Assembly: GCA_964570855.1 (NCBI GenBank)
Contig: CAZMZR010000004.1
Coordinates: forward strand, 1 to 64,000
Direction: 5' to 3'
Source: JAFGPS01 sp964570855
GTDB lineage: Bacteria > Planctomycetota > Phycisphaerae > Sedimentisphaerales > Anaerobacaceae
DNA length: 64,000 bases
Part shown: one piece after another, positions 43,211 through 51,583 of the stretch
Layout: each line of letters starts with the position of its first letter
Numbering within the stretch: position 1 is the first letter of the stretch
Program-made: the position numbers and the translations under genes
Notes under the pieces: generated by a model
Databases searched by the model: none
What the model was told of the DNA's origin: nothing
The model's input: only the letters and a program-made list of their open reading frames with translations

Positions 43211-44173
43211 TCATTGCAGGTTAAGAAGGTCCTTGATGGCAGGTTCTTCCAGACGCTCGATTGTCACTAATTCGACGCCGGTATCGATACGTTTGGGCAC
43301 ACTCTTACCATCGAGCTTTGCAAGCACAGCTTTGACACCTTCATAGCCCATTTTATAGGGATTCTGCACGACAAGCGAATCGATAACGCCCGACTTGAGG
43401 CCGTTAACAAGGGCGTCTTCGGCGTCGAAGCCAACCATTTTCACCTTATCCGTTCGCCCCTGGCTCTGCAAAGCCTGCATGGCGCCTACCGCGGTGGAGG
43501 CGTTACATGCATACAGGCCGTCAAGCTCGGTATTTTTCGTAAGCATATCCTCGGTCGCCTGCAAAGCGGTTTCCACTGTGCCCATCCCGTATTGCTCATC
43601 CACAATTTCGATATCGGGAAACTCTTTTTTAATCGTATCGATAAATCCGTTCTCCCGCTGGGTCGTGGAGTCCGAATTCGGCACATACCTGACAACGATA
43701 ATTTTACCTTTACCGTTAAGAATCTGGCCCATCCGCTTGGCCGCGAGCACACCGCCCCTGTAATTGTCCGTCGCAGCAAAGCTCACAATCTTGTCCGTTT
43801 CTATTCCCGAATCGATAATCACACAGGGAATGTCGTTTTCGTACATCTTCTCTACCGAAGGGACCAATGCCTTGCTGTCGAGCGGTGCAAGAACAACACC
43901 CGATACCTTTTTAACAAGGAAATCCTCGATAATCTGTATCTGTTCTTCCCGGTCGGTTTCGAGCTTCGGGCCGTTCCAGAAAATTTTCACACCGGCCTCT
44001 TCTCCGGCCTTTTTCGCACCTTCATGGACCGACTGCCAGAAGATATGCGTTGTACCTTTAGGAATCACGGCGATTTTTACTTCGCCCTCGCTCCGGCCTT
44101 TCCGCGTGATGCCAATCACAATAAAAATAACAGCAATCGCCGCCAGGACTATAACAGGTAAGAATTTTTTCAT
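43211..44173 (-). CDS. Sugar ABC transporter substrate-binding protein 2 (RbsB-like)
   Basis: 320 residues, paralogous over its full length to the following gene (shared AVIPKGTTH, KIFWNGP, GIVLAP, VVQNPYKMGYEGVKAV, DTGVELVT). N-terminal hydrophobic segment (FLPVIVLAAIAVIFIVIGI), no lipobox. Differences cluster in the loops that face the sugar cleft (LDSKALVPSVEKM versus NDRKALVPSVEKV; YACNASTAVGAM versus YACNESTSVGAL), so the two may bind different but related ligands. First gene of the operon, with GGGAGTGATATT before the ATG and a good promoter upstream. Confidence 0.92.
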   Translation of the reverse strand: MKKFLPVIVLAAIAVIFIVIGITRKGRSEGEVKIAVIPKGTTHIFWQSVHEGAKKAGEEAGVKIFWNGPKLETDREEQIQIIEDFLVKKVSGVVLAPLDSKALVPSVEKMYENDIPCVIIDSGIETDKIVSFAATDNYRGGVLAAKRMGQILNGKGKIIVVRYVPNSDSTTQRENGFIDTIKKEFPDIEIVDEQYGMGTVETALQATEDMLTKNTELDGLYACNASTAVGAMQALQSQGRTDKVKMVGFDAEDALVNGLKSGVIDSLVVQNPYKMGYEGVKAVLAKLDGKSVPKRIDTGVELVTIERLEEPAIKDLLNLQ

Positions 44174-44223
44174 AATATCACTCCCAGGATAAACTTTTAA
44201 TTACCAAACGCTTCGAGACCCAG

Positions 44224-44252
44224 ATGATAAAAAGTCCGCGTTAATCAGTCAA
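44224..44252 (-). promoter_or_regulatory. Promoter of the sugar ABC operon
   Basis: TTGACT (44252-44247), 17-base spacer, TATCAT (44229-44224) on the minus strand, about 50 bases upstream of the first binding-protein gene. Confidence 0.7.
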
Positions 44253-44320
44253 TAAAATATATATGCCCACAGGAAATTCCAAAATTGTTATAAAAAGAGG
44301 ATAAAATTCCGAAGCCGCTG

Positions 44321-44349
44321 TTGACACGACCTTTTTTTCATTATATTAT
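44321..44349 (+). promoter_or_regulatory. Promoter of the kdsB operon
   Basis: Perfect TTGACA (44321-44326), 17-base spacer containing a T-tract, TATTAT (44344-44349). It is divergent from the sugar-transport promoter and about 105 bases upstream of the kdsB start. Confidence 0.7.
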
Positions 44350-44455
44350 AAGAGCCCAGTTGGAATTTCGAGGTCGCACAGGCAACGCGACGGCTCAGTT
44401 CCCTGAATATGAACAATTTACCCGAAAAAACAGATATATCGACGTAAAGGACTAA

Positions 44456-45277
44456 GTGAAGATTATTGCTGTTATACCGGCCCGATACAGTTCGACAAGA
44501 TTGGCCGGTAAGGTTCTCGCCAAAGATACAGGCAAATTCCTCATCCAGCACACCTACGAGCGGGCCTGCTTAGCTAAATTACCAGAACGAGTAATTATCG
44601 CCGCCGACAATGAAAAAATTGTTGCCGCCGCCGAATCTTTCGGAGCCGAGTGCGTCCTGACCTCGGTTGACCATCAAAGCGGCACCGACCGTATCGCCGA
44701 AGCCGTAGCGGATTTGGATGTCGATATCGTTGTAAATATCCAGGCCGATGAACCGGAAATCAATCCGGAACATATCGACAAGGTTGCGAAGCTTCTTGTC
44801 GATAATCCAAGCTATCCGATGGCGACTTTGGTAGCGCCATTCGAGAACGCCGCAGATGTGGCCAATCCCAATATCGTAAAAGTAATTGTCTCGTCGTGCG
44901 TGATGTGTGATGCGTCGTCCGAAGGAAAAACGCAATACGCAATACGCAAAACGCAATACGAAGCCGGTAAGGCAATTTACTTCTCCCGCTCAGTTATACC
45001 ATACGACAGACAGAGTGGTGGCATTGGAAATATAGATATTTATCTTCGCCATCTTGGCATTTACGCCTATCGCAAGGATTTTTTATTAAAGATAACTTCC
45101 ATGCCACAGACTCCTCTGGAGAAAATCGAAAAACTCGAGCAGTTGCGAGCGATTGAAAACGGCTATGGAATTTTAGTCGGCAAGGTCGAGCACACCTGTG
45201 ACGGTATAGACACACCCGAACAATACGCCGAGTTTGTGAAAAGACAACATACAATTAAAATAAGGACACAAAAATGA
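44456..45277 (+). CDS. kdsB: 3-deoxy-manno-octulosonate cytidylyltransferase (CMP-KDO synthetase)
   Basis: 273 residues, starting at a GTG with AAAGGA upstream. It activates KDO with CTP for lipopolysaccharide core synthesis. Landmarks are IPARYSSTRLAGKVLA, HTYERACLA, LTSVDHQSGTDRIAEAV, VVNIQADEPEI, YFSRSVIPYDR, HLGIYAYRKDFL and LEQLRAIENG. About 24 residues at 146-169 (SSCVMCDASSEGKTQYAIRK...) replace the usual short loop between NPNxVKVV and ALYFSR; they are encoded by repeat DNA (separate entry). Four-base ATGA overlap with the following ATPase gene. The downstream pyrG would supply CTP. Confidence 0.95.
   Translation: MKIIAVIPARYSSTRLAGKVLAKDTGKFLIQHTYERACLAKLPERVIIAADNEKIVAAAESFGAECVLTSVDHQSGTDRIAEAVADLDVDIVVNIQADEPEINPEHIDKVAKLLVDNPSYPMATLVAPFENAADVANPNIVKVIVSSCVMCDASSEGKTQYAIRKTQYEAGKAIYFSRSVIPYDRQSGGIGNIDIYLRHLGIYAYRKDFLLKITSMPQTPLEKIEKLEQLRAIENGYGILVGKVEHTCDGIDTPEQYAEFVKRQHTIKIRTQK
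44891..44962. repeat. Repeat DNA inserted in-frame within kdsB
   Basis: 72 bp containing GTGATGTGTGATGCGTCGTC (44901-44920) and then tandem ACGCAATACGCAATACGCAA and ACGCAATACG units (about 44938-44960). The makeup is that of an intergenic short tandem repeat, not of a coding gene, yet the frame is open. A related ATACGCAATACG stretch occurs at 6164-6175. Confidence 0.65.
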
Positions 45278-46422
45278 TAGTTTCATATTTACATCTCAAG
45301 AACTGGAAAAATTTCCGTTCAGTTGATGTTCCAATGAGTAATCGTGTGTTTTTAGCTGGTCCTAATGCTTGTGGGAAATCAAATTTCCTTGATGTTTTAA
45401 GGTTCTTAAGAGATATTTCGAAAAGAGGGGGCGGTTTACAACAAGCTATTCAGGATAGGGGGGGGATATCAAAAATCCGATGTTTATCCGCCAGACAGGA
45501 ACCAGATGTAGAAATTGAAGTTCATTTGGCAAACAATACTAATGAACCACCTTTATGGAAATATTCTATAGCTATAAAACAACAACCGAGAGGTAGTAGG
45601 CTTTCTTACTTAGTATATGAAAGAATATGGTCTGGAAATGAGCGAATCCTAAATAGGCCAGATGAAAATGACAAAAAAGATGAGTTGCGATTGACGCAGA
45701 CTCATCTTGAGCAAATTAGTGCGAACGAACGTTTTAGAGATGTAGCAAAGTTTTTTGATTCAATACTTTACCTTCATTTAGTACCACAACTAGTTCGTAA
45801 TCCAAAAGCATTCACTGGACCTGGAATTACCGGTGATCCTTTTGGTAGGAATTTTCTTGAAAGAGTTGTCAGAACCCAGGCACGAACTCGAAGATCACGT
45901 TTAACAAAAATCGAGAAAGCACTTGTGAAAGCCGTACCCCAATTAAAACATTTAACTGACATTAAAGATGAAGCAGGCATACCGCATTTAGAAGCGGTTT
46001 ATGAACATTGGAGACCCCAAGGTGCAAAACAAAGAGAAGATCAATTTTCTGATGGTACTTTAAGGCTGATAGCTCTCTTATGGTCTTTATTGGGAAGTGA
46101 ATCCCTATTACTTCTCGAAGAACCTGAGCTTTCACTAAATGCTGCTATTGTTAGAACGCTTCCATCTATGATATACCGTTTACAAAGTAAAGAAAAACGG
46201 CAAGTTATAATTAGTACTCACAGTGCAGATTTACTTTCTGATAAGGGTATTGGTGGTGAAGAAGTGTTACTGCTTACCCCGCTCTCAGAAGGAACAGATG
46301 TAAAGGTTGCTGCATCAATACAAGAGGTGAAAAATCTTCTTGAGAATGGTTTCACGGTAGCCGAAGCAGTAATTCCACGTACAGAACCTAAAAGTATTCA
46401 GGGATTTTTATTCGATGTCTGA
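45274..46422 (+). CDS. AAA/ABC-type ATPase of a two-gene ATPase-TOPRIM pair (possible defence module)
   Basis: 382 residues, SMC/RecF-like AAA_21 ATPase. Walker A GPNACGKS (29-36), an arginine-rich middle, signature-like FSDGTLRL (259-266), Walker B LLLLEEPELSL (279-289) and the switch ISTHSADLL (314-322) with His317. The start overlaps kdsB by four bases with AAGGA upstream. Sampled 60-base lines here have about 35% G+C against about 60% in sampled pyrG, so recent acquisition is likely. Such ATPases paired with a TOPRIM-like protein (OLD, PARIS, AbiL-type systems) act in phage defence; that role is inferred. Other possibilities are DNA repair or a selfish operon insertion. Confidence 0.85.
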   Translation: MIVSYLHLKNWKNFRSVDVPMSNRVFLAGPNACGKSNFLDVLRFLRDISKRGGGLQQAIQDRGGISKIRCLSARQEPDVEIEVHLANNTNEPPLWKYSIAIKQQPRGSRLSYLVYERIWSGNERILNRPDENDKKDELRLTQTHLEQISANERFRDVAKFFDSILYLHLVPQLVRNPKAFTGPGITGDPFGRNFLERVVRTQARTRRSRLTKIEKALVKAVPQLKHLTDIKDEAGIPHLEAVYEHWRPQGAKQREDQFSDGTLRLIALLWSLLGSESLLLLEEPELSLNAAIVRTLPSMIYRLQSKEKRQVIISTHSADLLSDKGIGGEEVLLLTPLSEGTDVKVAASIQEVKNLLENGFTVAEAVIPRTEPKSIQGFLFDV

Positions 46423-47029
46423 AATACCTATAAACCTGATATTTGAAGATAGTTTGAGCGGAGCAGTCCTTTGCAAGCTCCTCAATAATTCTAAACAAAA
46501 TTATATAATTGGCATTAAACACAGGAGTGCTGGTTTTGGATGGATTAAGAAAAAGATCGATGGGTTTAATAAAACAGCAAAAGGAATGCCTTACTTAATT
46601 CTAACGGACCTTGACATAACCGAATGTCCTCCATCATTAATGAAAGCATGGTTCTCAGTAACCAAACACCATAACCTTATTTTCTGTGTAGCTGTTCGAG
46701 AAGTTGAATCATGGCTTTTGGCTTGCAGGACTGCTTTCGCTAAGTTTCTGAAAATCAAAGAAGAGTTAATACCAACCAATGTTGAGGAAATTCAAGACAC
46801 TAAAAACTATCTGATTGAACTAGTTAAAAAATCTCCCCAAAGACAACTACGCGAAGACATTGTCCCGGCACCAAATAGTACAGCCAAAATAGGACCTGAT
46901 TACAACGGACGACTAATATATTTCGTTGAAAAGCTGTGGGATCCGAACGCCGCTAAAGAGTTTTCACCAAGTTTGCGGAGAACAATCGAAATTCTTGATA
47001 ATTTTCAACCTATTTTACAACAAAATTAA
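46415..47029 (+). CDS. DUF4276-like TOPRIM-fold protein, partner of the ATPase
   Basis: 204 residues overlapping the ATPase gene by eight bases. A TOPRIM-like pattern is visible: acidic residue in INLIFEDSLSGAVLCKLL (Glu11/Asp12), the DxD in LILTDLDITE (Asp65, Asp67), and VREVESWLLA (Glu96, Glu98), which matches the REIEAW-type motif of DUF4276. These residues would bind Mg2+ for a nuclease or related activity. AT-rich like its partner and unlike its flanks. Assignment to DUF4276 is by motif recognition and is moderately sure; the biochemical activity is unknown. Confidence 0.75.
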   Translation: MSEIPINLIFEDSLSGAVLCKLLNNSKQNYIIGIKHRSAGFGWIKKKIDGFNKTAKGMPYLILTDLDITECPPSLMKAWFSVTKHHNLIFCVAVREVESWLLACRTAFAKFLKIKEELIPTNVEEIQDTKNYLIELVKKSPQRQLREDIVPAPNSTAKIGPDYNGRLIYFVEKLWDPNAAKEFSPSLRRTIEILDNFQPILQQN

Positions 47030-47047
47030 AAAGTAAGGTATTATTAC

Positions 47048-48808
47048 ATGACGAAAGAAAACGAATTATTAGCTTCTGTTAGTGATATTTCGACTGAGAG
47101 TGAATTTTTCTCACCCGTTCCGGATGGTTATAAAAAAGGCAAAACCAAGTACGTATTCGTTATGGGTACGGTCATGAGCGGCTTAGGCAAAGGAATATTC
47201 TCATCCTGCCTTGCAAAGCTGCTGCAGGATAAAGGGCTAAAAGTCGCACCCATCAAGCTCGAAGGTTATCTAAACGTCGATTCCGGCACGCTCAATCCCT
47301 TCCGCCACGGCGAGGTCTTCGTACTCGACGACGGCATGGAAACGGATATGGACCTTGGCACATACGAGAGAATGCTCGACCAGGAGCTGACTAAAGCGAA
47401 TTTTACCACAAGCGGGCAGATTTTCAGCTCGGTCCTGAACAAGGAACGGCACGGCGATTACCTCGGCAGAGATGTCCAGATGATTCCCCATGTCACCGGT
47501 GAAGTCAAATTGAAACTACGGCAATTGGCAATGGAATCCAAAGCCGATGTGGTCTTTGTCGAAATCGGCGGCACGGTCGGCGACCTGGAAAACGCGTATT
47601 TTATCGAGGCCACGCGGGAGCTGGCCTACGAAGAAGGGCCGAACAGCAGTTGTTTCGTGGCCCTGACCTATATCCTGGAGCCGAAAACATTTGGCGAGCA
47701 GAAATCAAAGGCGGCGCAATTAGGCATCAAGCAACTGATGCAGTGCGGCATTCAGCCGGACATTATCGCCTGTCGGGCGGGAAGTCCTGTCAATGAAAAG
47801 GCCCGGCAGAAAATCAGCGTCTATAGCAATGTCCCGTTCGAGAGGGTCATCAGCCTGCCGGATTCGGCGAGCATCTACATGATACCGGCGATGCTCAGAG
47901 AACACAAACTCGATTTCCAGGTCCTGCGACTGTTGAAAATCGAGGACAGGATAAAACTTGAAAAAGAACGCAAGGAATGGGGTAAATGGTGCGATTTTAC
48001 GGAAAAAATGGAGTCAATCAGCAAGGAAGTGACAATCGGAATCACCGGCAAATACACGACCGTGCGCGATAGCTACGCATCCATCATTAACGCACTGGAA
48101 CACGCCGGCATCACATTGGGCTGCAAGGAAAAAATCAAATGGATAGATACAACAGATATTAACGATGGCAATGCGGCTGAGAATCTGCGTGACGTTGACG
48201 GGATTATCGTACCGGGCGGTTTCGGCACCCGCGGCGCAGAAGGCAAGATTGCCTGTATCAGATACGCACGGGAAAATAACCTGCCATACCTCGGATTATG
48301 CTTCGGCTTTCAGATGGCGGTCATTGAATTTGCCCGCAACGTCTGCGGCATTAAAAAAGCCAACAGTACGGAAATCATGCCGAATTGCTCCGAGGCGGTG
48401 ATAGACATATTGCCGGAGCAGAAAAAAATCGAAGGCCTCGGCGGAAATATGCGCCTCGGGGGTCGTGACATCGAGCTAAAGCACCAGAGTCTGGCATGGA
48501 AGCTCTTCGGCAAAAAAGATTCGGTCAGAATGCGTTTCAGACATCGTTATGAGGTGGACCCCCGCTTCATCGAAAAACTGGAAAAAGCAGGACTTGTTTT
48601 TTCGGGCAAAGCACCCAATCAGCCGATTATGCAGATACTGGAGCTTCCCTCACACCCGTTCTTTATGGGCACACAGGCCCATCCCTGCCTGACCTCCCGG
48701 CCGCTCAGGCCGCAGCCTATGTTCGTAGCTCTGGTATCGGCGGCGTTACAAAATCATTACCCGAAGGAAAAATTACCCGATTGCAACGAAGCCGTGCGGA
48801 CTGTATGA
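47048..48808 (+). CDS. pyrG: CTP synthase with altered glutaminase triad
   Basis: 586 residues. A 30-residue N-terminal extension precedes the synthetase domain (TKYVFVMGTVMSGLGKGIFS, KLEGYLNVDSGTLNPFRHGEVF, ETDMDLGTYERML, EIGGTVGDLEN). The C-terminal class I glutaminase has PGGFGTRGAEGK and nucleophile Cys418 in GLCFGFQ. His545 is present in AHPCLTSRPLRPQP, but the triad Glu (normally HPE) is Cys547. Several synthetase positions also depart from consensus (VTGGVVSSLGKG is VMGTVMSGLGKG; the KLDPY Asp is Glu). It converts UTP to CTP. It sits with kdsB, which consumes CTP, as in other bacteria. AAGGT precedes the ATG. Confidence 0.94.
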   Translation: MTKENELLASVSDISTESEFFSPVPDGYKKGKTKYVFVMGTVMSGLGKGIFSSCLAKLLQDKGLKVAPIKLEGYLNVDSGTLNPFRHGEVFVLDDGMETDMDLGTYERMLDQELTKANFTTSGQIFSSVLNKERHGDYLGRDVQMIPHVTGEVKLKLRQLAMESKADVVFVEIGGTVGDLENAYFIEATRELAYEEGPNSSCFVALTYILEPKTFGEQKSKAAQLGIKQLMQCGIQPDIIACRAGSPVNEKARQKISVYSNVPFERVISLPDSASIYMIPAMLREHKLDFQVLRLLKIEDRIKLEKERKEWGKWCDFTEKMESISKEVTIGITGKYTTVRDSYASIINALEHAGITLGCKEKIKWIDTTDINDGNAAENLRDVDGIIVPGGFGTRGAEGKIACIRYARENNLPYLGLCFGFQMAVIEFARNVCGIKKANSTEIMPNCSEAVIDILPEQKKIEGLGGNMRLGGRDIELKHQSLAWKLFGKKDSVRMRFRHRYEVDPRFIEKLEKAGLVFSGKAPNQPIMQILELPSHPFFMGTQAHPCLTSRPLRPQPMFVALVSAALQNHYPKEKLPDCNEAVRTV

Positions 48809-48857
48809 AATCAAAATAAAATAAACCCGGCAGCCGATAAGACACCTCCATACTACT

Positions 48858-49295
48858 TTATATCGGCACATCAGCAACAGGCTCCTGGTCTTCTTCCGGC
48901 CCATCCGGATTATCGATTTGCTTTTTGAGTTGCTCTATATCTTCTTTTAACTGCTCGTTTTCGGTCCTCAGTTCTGCATTTTGCTCTACGACGGCATCGA
49001 GAACACCTTCGACCTGATCCCTGACATTTTGCTTGGATTTTTCCTCCAAAGCCTTTATCTGCTCCTTTAATTCCACGGTCGTCTCTTCCAGGTCCTTTAC
49101 CTGCCGCTCATATTGCTCCTTAAGAGTTTTGATTTCCCAGTCTTGCTGCCGTAATTCTTCTTTTAATTCCATATTTTCGGCGGCAATGACTCTGCTCATT
49201 TTCATACTCGTTTGTTCCTGCTGCACACAACCTGCAATCAAAACGAACACGATGCCGATTACTACCATGAACTCTTTATGTAATAACGCTTTCAT
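48858..49295 (-). CDS. Coiled-coil lipoprotein
   Basis: 145 residues. Lipoprotein signal (FVLIAGC, Cys near 23), then about 100 residues of near-continuous heptad repeat rich in Glu, Gln, Leu and Lys (MELKEELRQQDWEIKTLKEQ, VEGVLDAVVEQNAELRTENEQ), ending in an acidic Pro/Glu/Asp tail. No enzymatic motif. Probably an envelope-anchored spacer or scaffold, similar in design to Lpp-like or murein-associated coiled coils, but I do not recognise a named family. Confidence 0.75.
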   Translation of the reverse strand: MKALLHKEFMVVIGIVFVLIAGCVQQEQTSMKMSRVIAAENMELKEELRQQDWEIKTLKEQYERQVKDLEETTVELKEQIKALEEKSKQNVRDQVEGVLDAVVEQNAELRTENEQLKEDIEQLKKQIDNPDGPEEDQEPVADVPI

Positions 49296-49332
49296 CCGGC
49301 CACCCTTTCACAGGAATTGCTTCTTTTTTATT

Positions 49333-50232
49333 TTATTCGAAAAGCACATTCAGCTTTTCTTTTTCCGTCGTATCAATTTTACTCTTATCCGTCCAGACGG
49401 CCAGTTCGAGACTTTTTCTACAGGAACAGCCCTCGCCGAGAAGTTCATGCCCGCCCGACAAAACGGCCTTTATCAGTTTCAGGCAGTTTTCCGTGGCCGC
49501 CTGCAAATTCGCGATGATCTCTTCGAGCAGAGTCTTCTTGTCCCGCCGTGAGGCGTCCCCAACGGGACTGCCTTCTTCGTGCGGCTTCCAGCAGTCATAA
49601 TCACTGACTATCGCAATAAGGGCATAGCACATTTGTGCTTCCCTAGCCAGTTTTGCTTCCGGCATGGCGGTCATGCCGATTAAGTCACCGCCCCAGGCGC
49701 GGTGCATAAGAGATTCTGCACGGGTGGAAAACTGCGGCCCTTCCATACATACGTATGTGCCCCTGTCGTGTACCTTTGCATCGATTCCTTTTGCCGCATC
49801 GATAAGCCTGTTGCAAAGTCTGTGGCAGGTCGGCTCAGCCATTTCGCAATGCACAGAACCGAAACCGCCGAAAAAACTGCCTGTCCGCCTGAAAGTCTTA
49901 TCGATAAACTGGTCCACAACAACCAAATCGCCGGGAGTGATTTGTTCCCGAAGCGAGCCTACCGCCCCGCTGCATATCAAGGCGTGGACACCGAGTTTCT
50001 TCATGGCAAAAATATTAGCTGCAAACGGGACCTCGCTCGGCGAAAGTTTGTGACCGGCGCCGTGACGATTCAGGAATGCGATTTTCCTCTCACCGAACCT
50101 GCCGACCATAATTTCAGTGCTCGGCCTGCCGAACGGCGTATCGACATCTTCAAAACACGATTCCGTTATATGTTCGGCAAGGGCATCGCCAAGGCCCGTC
50201 CCGCCGATTATCCCAATCAATTCTTCTGCCAT
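49333..50232 (-). CDS. mtnP: S-methyl-5'-thioadenosine phosphorylase
   Basis: 299 residues, purine nucleoside phosphorylase family 2. IGIIGGTGLGDAL (phosphate loop), FLNRHGAGHKLSPSEVPFAANI, LICSGAVGSLREQITPGDLVVVDQFID, YVCMEGPQFSTRAES and DLIGMTAMPEAKLAREAQMCYALI are diagnostic. It phosphorolyses methylthioadenosine, a by-product of SAM-dependent reactions, to adenine and methylthioribose-1-phosphate. metK, which makes SAM, lies 4 kb away but is not in the same operon. AAGGAA precedes the ATG. Confidence 0.95.
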   Translation of the reverse strand: MAEELIGIIGGTGLGDALAEHITESCFEDVDTPFGRPSTEIMVGRFGERKIAFLNRHGAGHKLSPSEVPFAANIFAMKKLGVHALICSGAVGSLREQITPGDLVVVDQFIDKTFRRTGSFFGGFGSVHCEMAEPTCHRLCNRLIDAAKGIDAKVHDRGTYVCMEGPQFSTRAESLMHRAWGGDLIGMTAMPEAKLAREAQMCYALIAIVSDYDCWKPHEEGSPVGDASRRDKKTLLEEIIANLQAATENCLKLIKAVLSGGHELLGEGCSCRKSLELAVWTDKSKIDTTEKEKLNVLFE

Positions 50233-50346
50233 AGCTTCAGGTTCCTTTTACCAAACTTCGCAACATAATAAATCCTTTTTCCAACATTTACAATATATTC
50301 AAAATTATTTGTTGTACCGTCAGGTCCACAGACCCCTGAAACTTGA

Positions 50347-50374
50347 TTGTGCAATAATATAGGCCTGTTATAAT
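50347..50374 (+). promoter_or_regulatory. Promoter of the clostripain-family gene
   Basis: TTGTGC (50347-50352), 16-base spacer, perfect TATAAT (50369-50374), about 37 bases upstream of the start codon. The -35 is weak. Confidence 0.5.
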
Positions 50375-50411
50375 ACACGCATCCAAATAACGCTGCTAAA
50401 AGAAACAATGT

Positions 50412-51572
50412 ATGGGAAAATACGGAAATCATCTCAAGCTACTGTTATTCTTAACATTGATTCTCTTATTGTTAGCGGGACTTTTCCTGCCAAAAGAAAA
50501 AACATACGATTGGGTTTTTGTTTATTACATGTCCTATGATAACGACCTTAGCGGTCACGGCCGGACCATTCTCAGGGACTTAACAAAAGGAATAACCAGC
50601 TCAAAGATCGCCGTTGTGACTCAGGCGGATTTTATCAACGGCAAAGGAATGAGGCGAATCGCCTTGTACCGGACTTTCGGAAGACTAAAAAGAAAAGAAG
50701 CTTTCCTTCAAGACGAGGACAGTGCCGACCCGGCGGAACTAAAAAAATATTTCGAATGGGTACGAGAAAAATGGAAAGCCGAAAATTACTGCATCATCTT
50801 CATGGACCACGGCGGGACATTAAACAACATGTGCCGGGATGAAAAACCATTTCGGAACCAAAGCGAAAATAAAAAATTCGTTTCCGGGAAATGGCTGCCC
50901 GCCTCGGAAGTCGGCGAAATTGTCGCCGATTTCAACAGGAAAGTTGACGGTAGGGTCAGGCTGCTTTTTCTCCAGCAATGCGGCCGTGCAACGATTCAGA
51001 ACCTCTATAATTTCATCGATACCACCGAATACATCATGGCATCACCGGTCAAAGTCGGTGCACCGAATACATACTACACAAAAATGCTAAAATCGGTGGC
51101 CGATGACCCGAATATTACAGGTACATCTATTGCCAAAACTATTATGCAGGAAGATGAGCATTACACCCTCTATACTTTGATTGATAGTAACCAATTGAAA
51201 AATCTCCCGGAGAAGCTCACTGCTGTCTTTACTTCTTTTACACAGAATGCATCGCTGAAATCGCCCCAATCCTGCAGGCCCATATTCGAATTCGAGGGCG
51301 AGAGGTTTTATGATTTGAAGTTGTATCTTCAAACCCTTAGCTCATCGAATAACAACATCGCCGACAAGGAGCTCCATGTTTTCTTTGATTGGTGCGACGA
51401 CAATCTAATCGTCGGTAAAGCGATAAGGAGCACTGAAGATTCCGCCGAGGCTTCTTATTGTGGACTATCAATTTATATCCCGTCGAACAAAAACCAACTC
51501 GGCCGCTATGACTTTATGCCGTTATATCAGCAAACAAATCTCGAAGATGTTATGAAGCTCACATTTCAGTAA
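50412..51572 (+). CDS. Clostripain-family (C11) cysteine peptidase
   Basis: 386 residues. N-terminal membrane segment or uncleaved signal (about 8-26, LLLFLTLILLLLAGLFLP). The C11 core begins WVFVYYMSYDNDLSGHG. The catalytic dyad is visible as CIIFMDHGG (His) and LFLQQCGRA (Cys), in the order and spacing expected of the caspase-like clan CD fold. Clan CD C11 enzymes cleave after Arg or Lys and often self-activate. The substrate is unknown. Solitary gene. Confidence 0.88.
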   Translation: MGKYGNHLKLLLFLTLILLLLAGLFLPKEKTYDWVFVYYMSYDNDLSGHGRTILRDLTKGITSSKIAVVTQADFINGKGMRRIALYRTFGRLKRKEAFLQDEDSADPAELKKYFEWVREKWKAENYCIIFMDHGGTLNNMCRDEKPFRNQSENKKFVSGKWLPASEVGEIVADFNRKVDGRVRLLFLQQCGRATIQNLYNFIDTTEYIMASPVKVGAPNTYYTKMLKSVADDPNITGTSIAKTIMQEDEHYTLYTLIDSNQLKNLPEKLTAVFTSFTQNASLKSPQSCRPIFEFEGERFYDLKLYLQTLSSSNNNIADKELHVFFDWCDDNLIVGKAIRSTEDSAEASYCGLSIYIPSNKNQLGRYDFMPLYQQTNLEDVMKLTFQ

Positions 51573-51583
51573 CAATGACTTCC

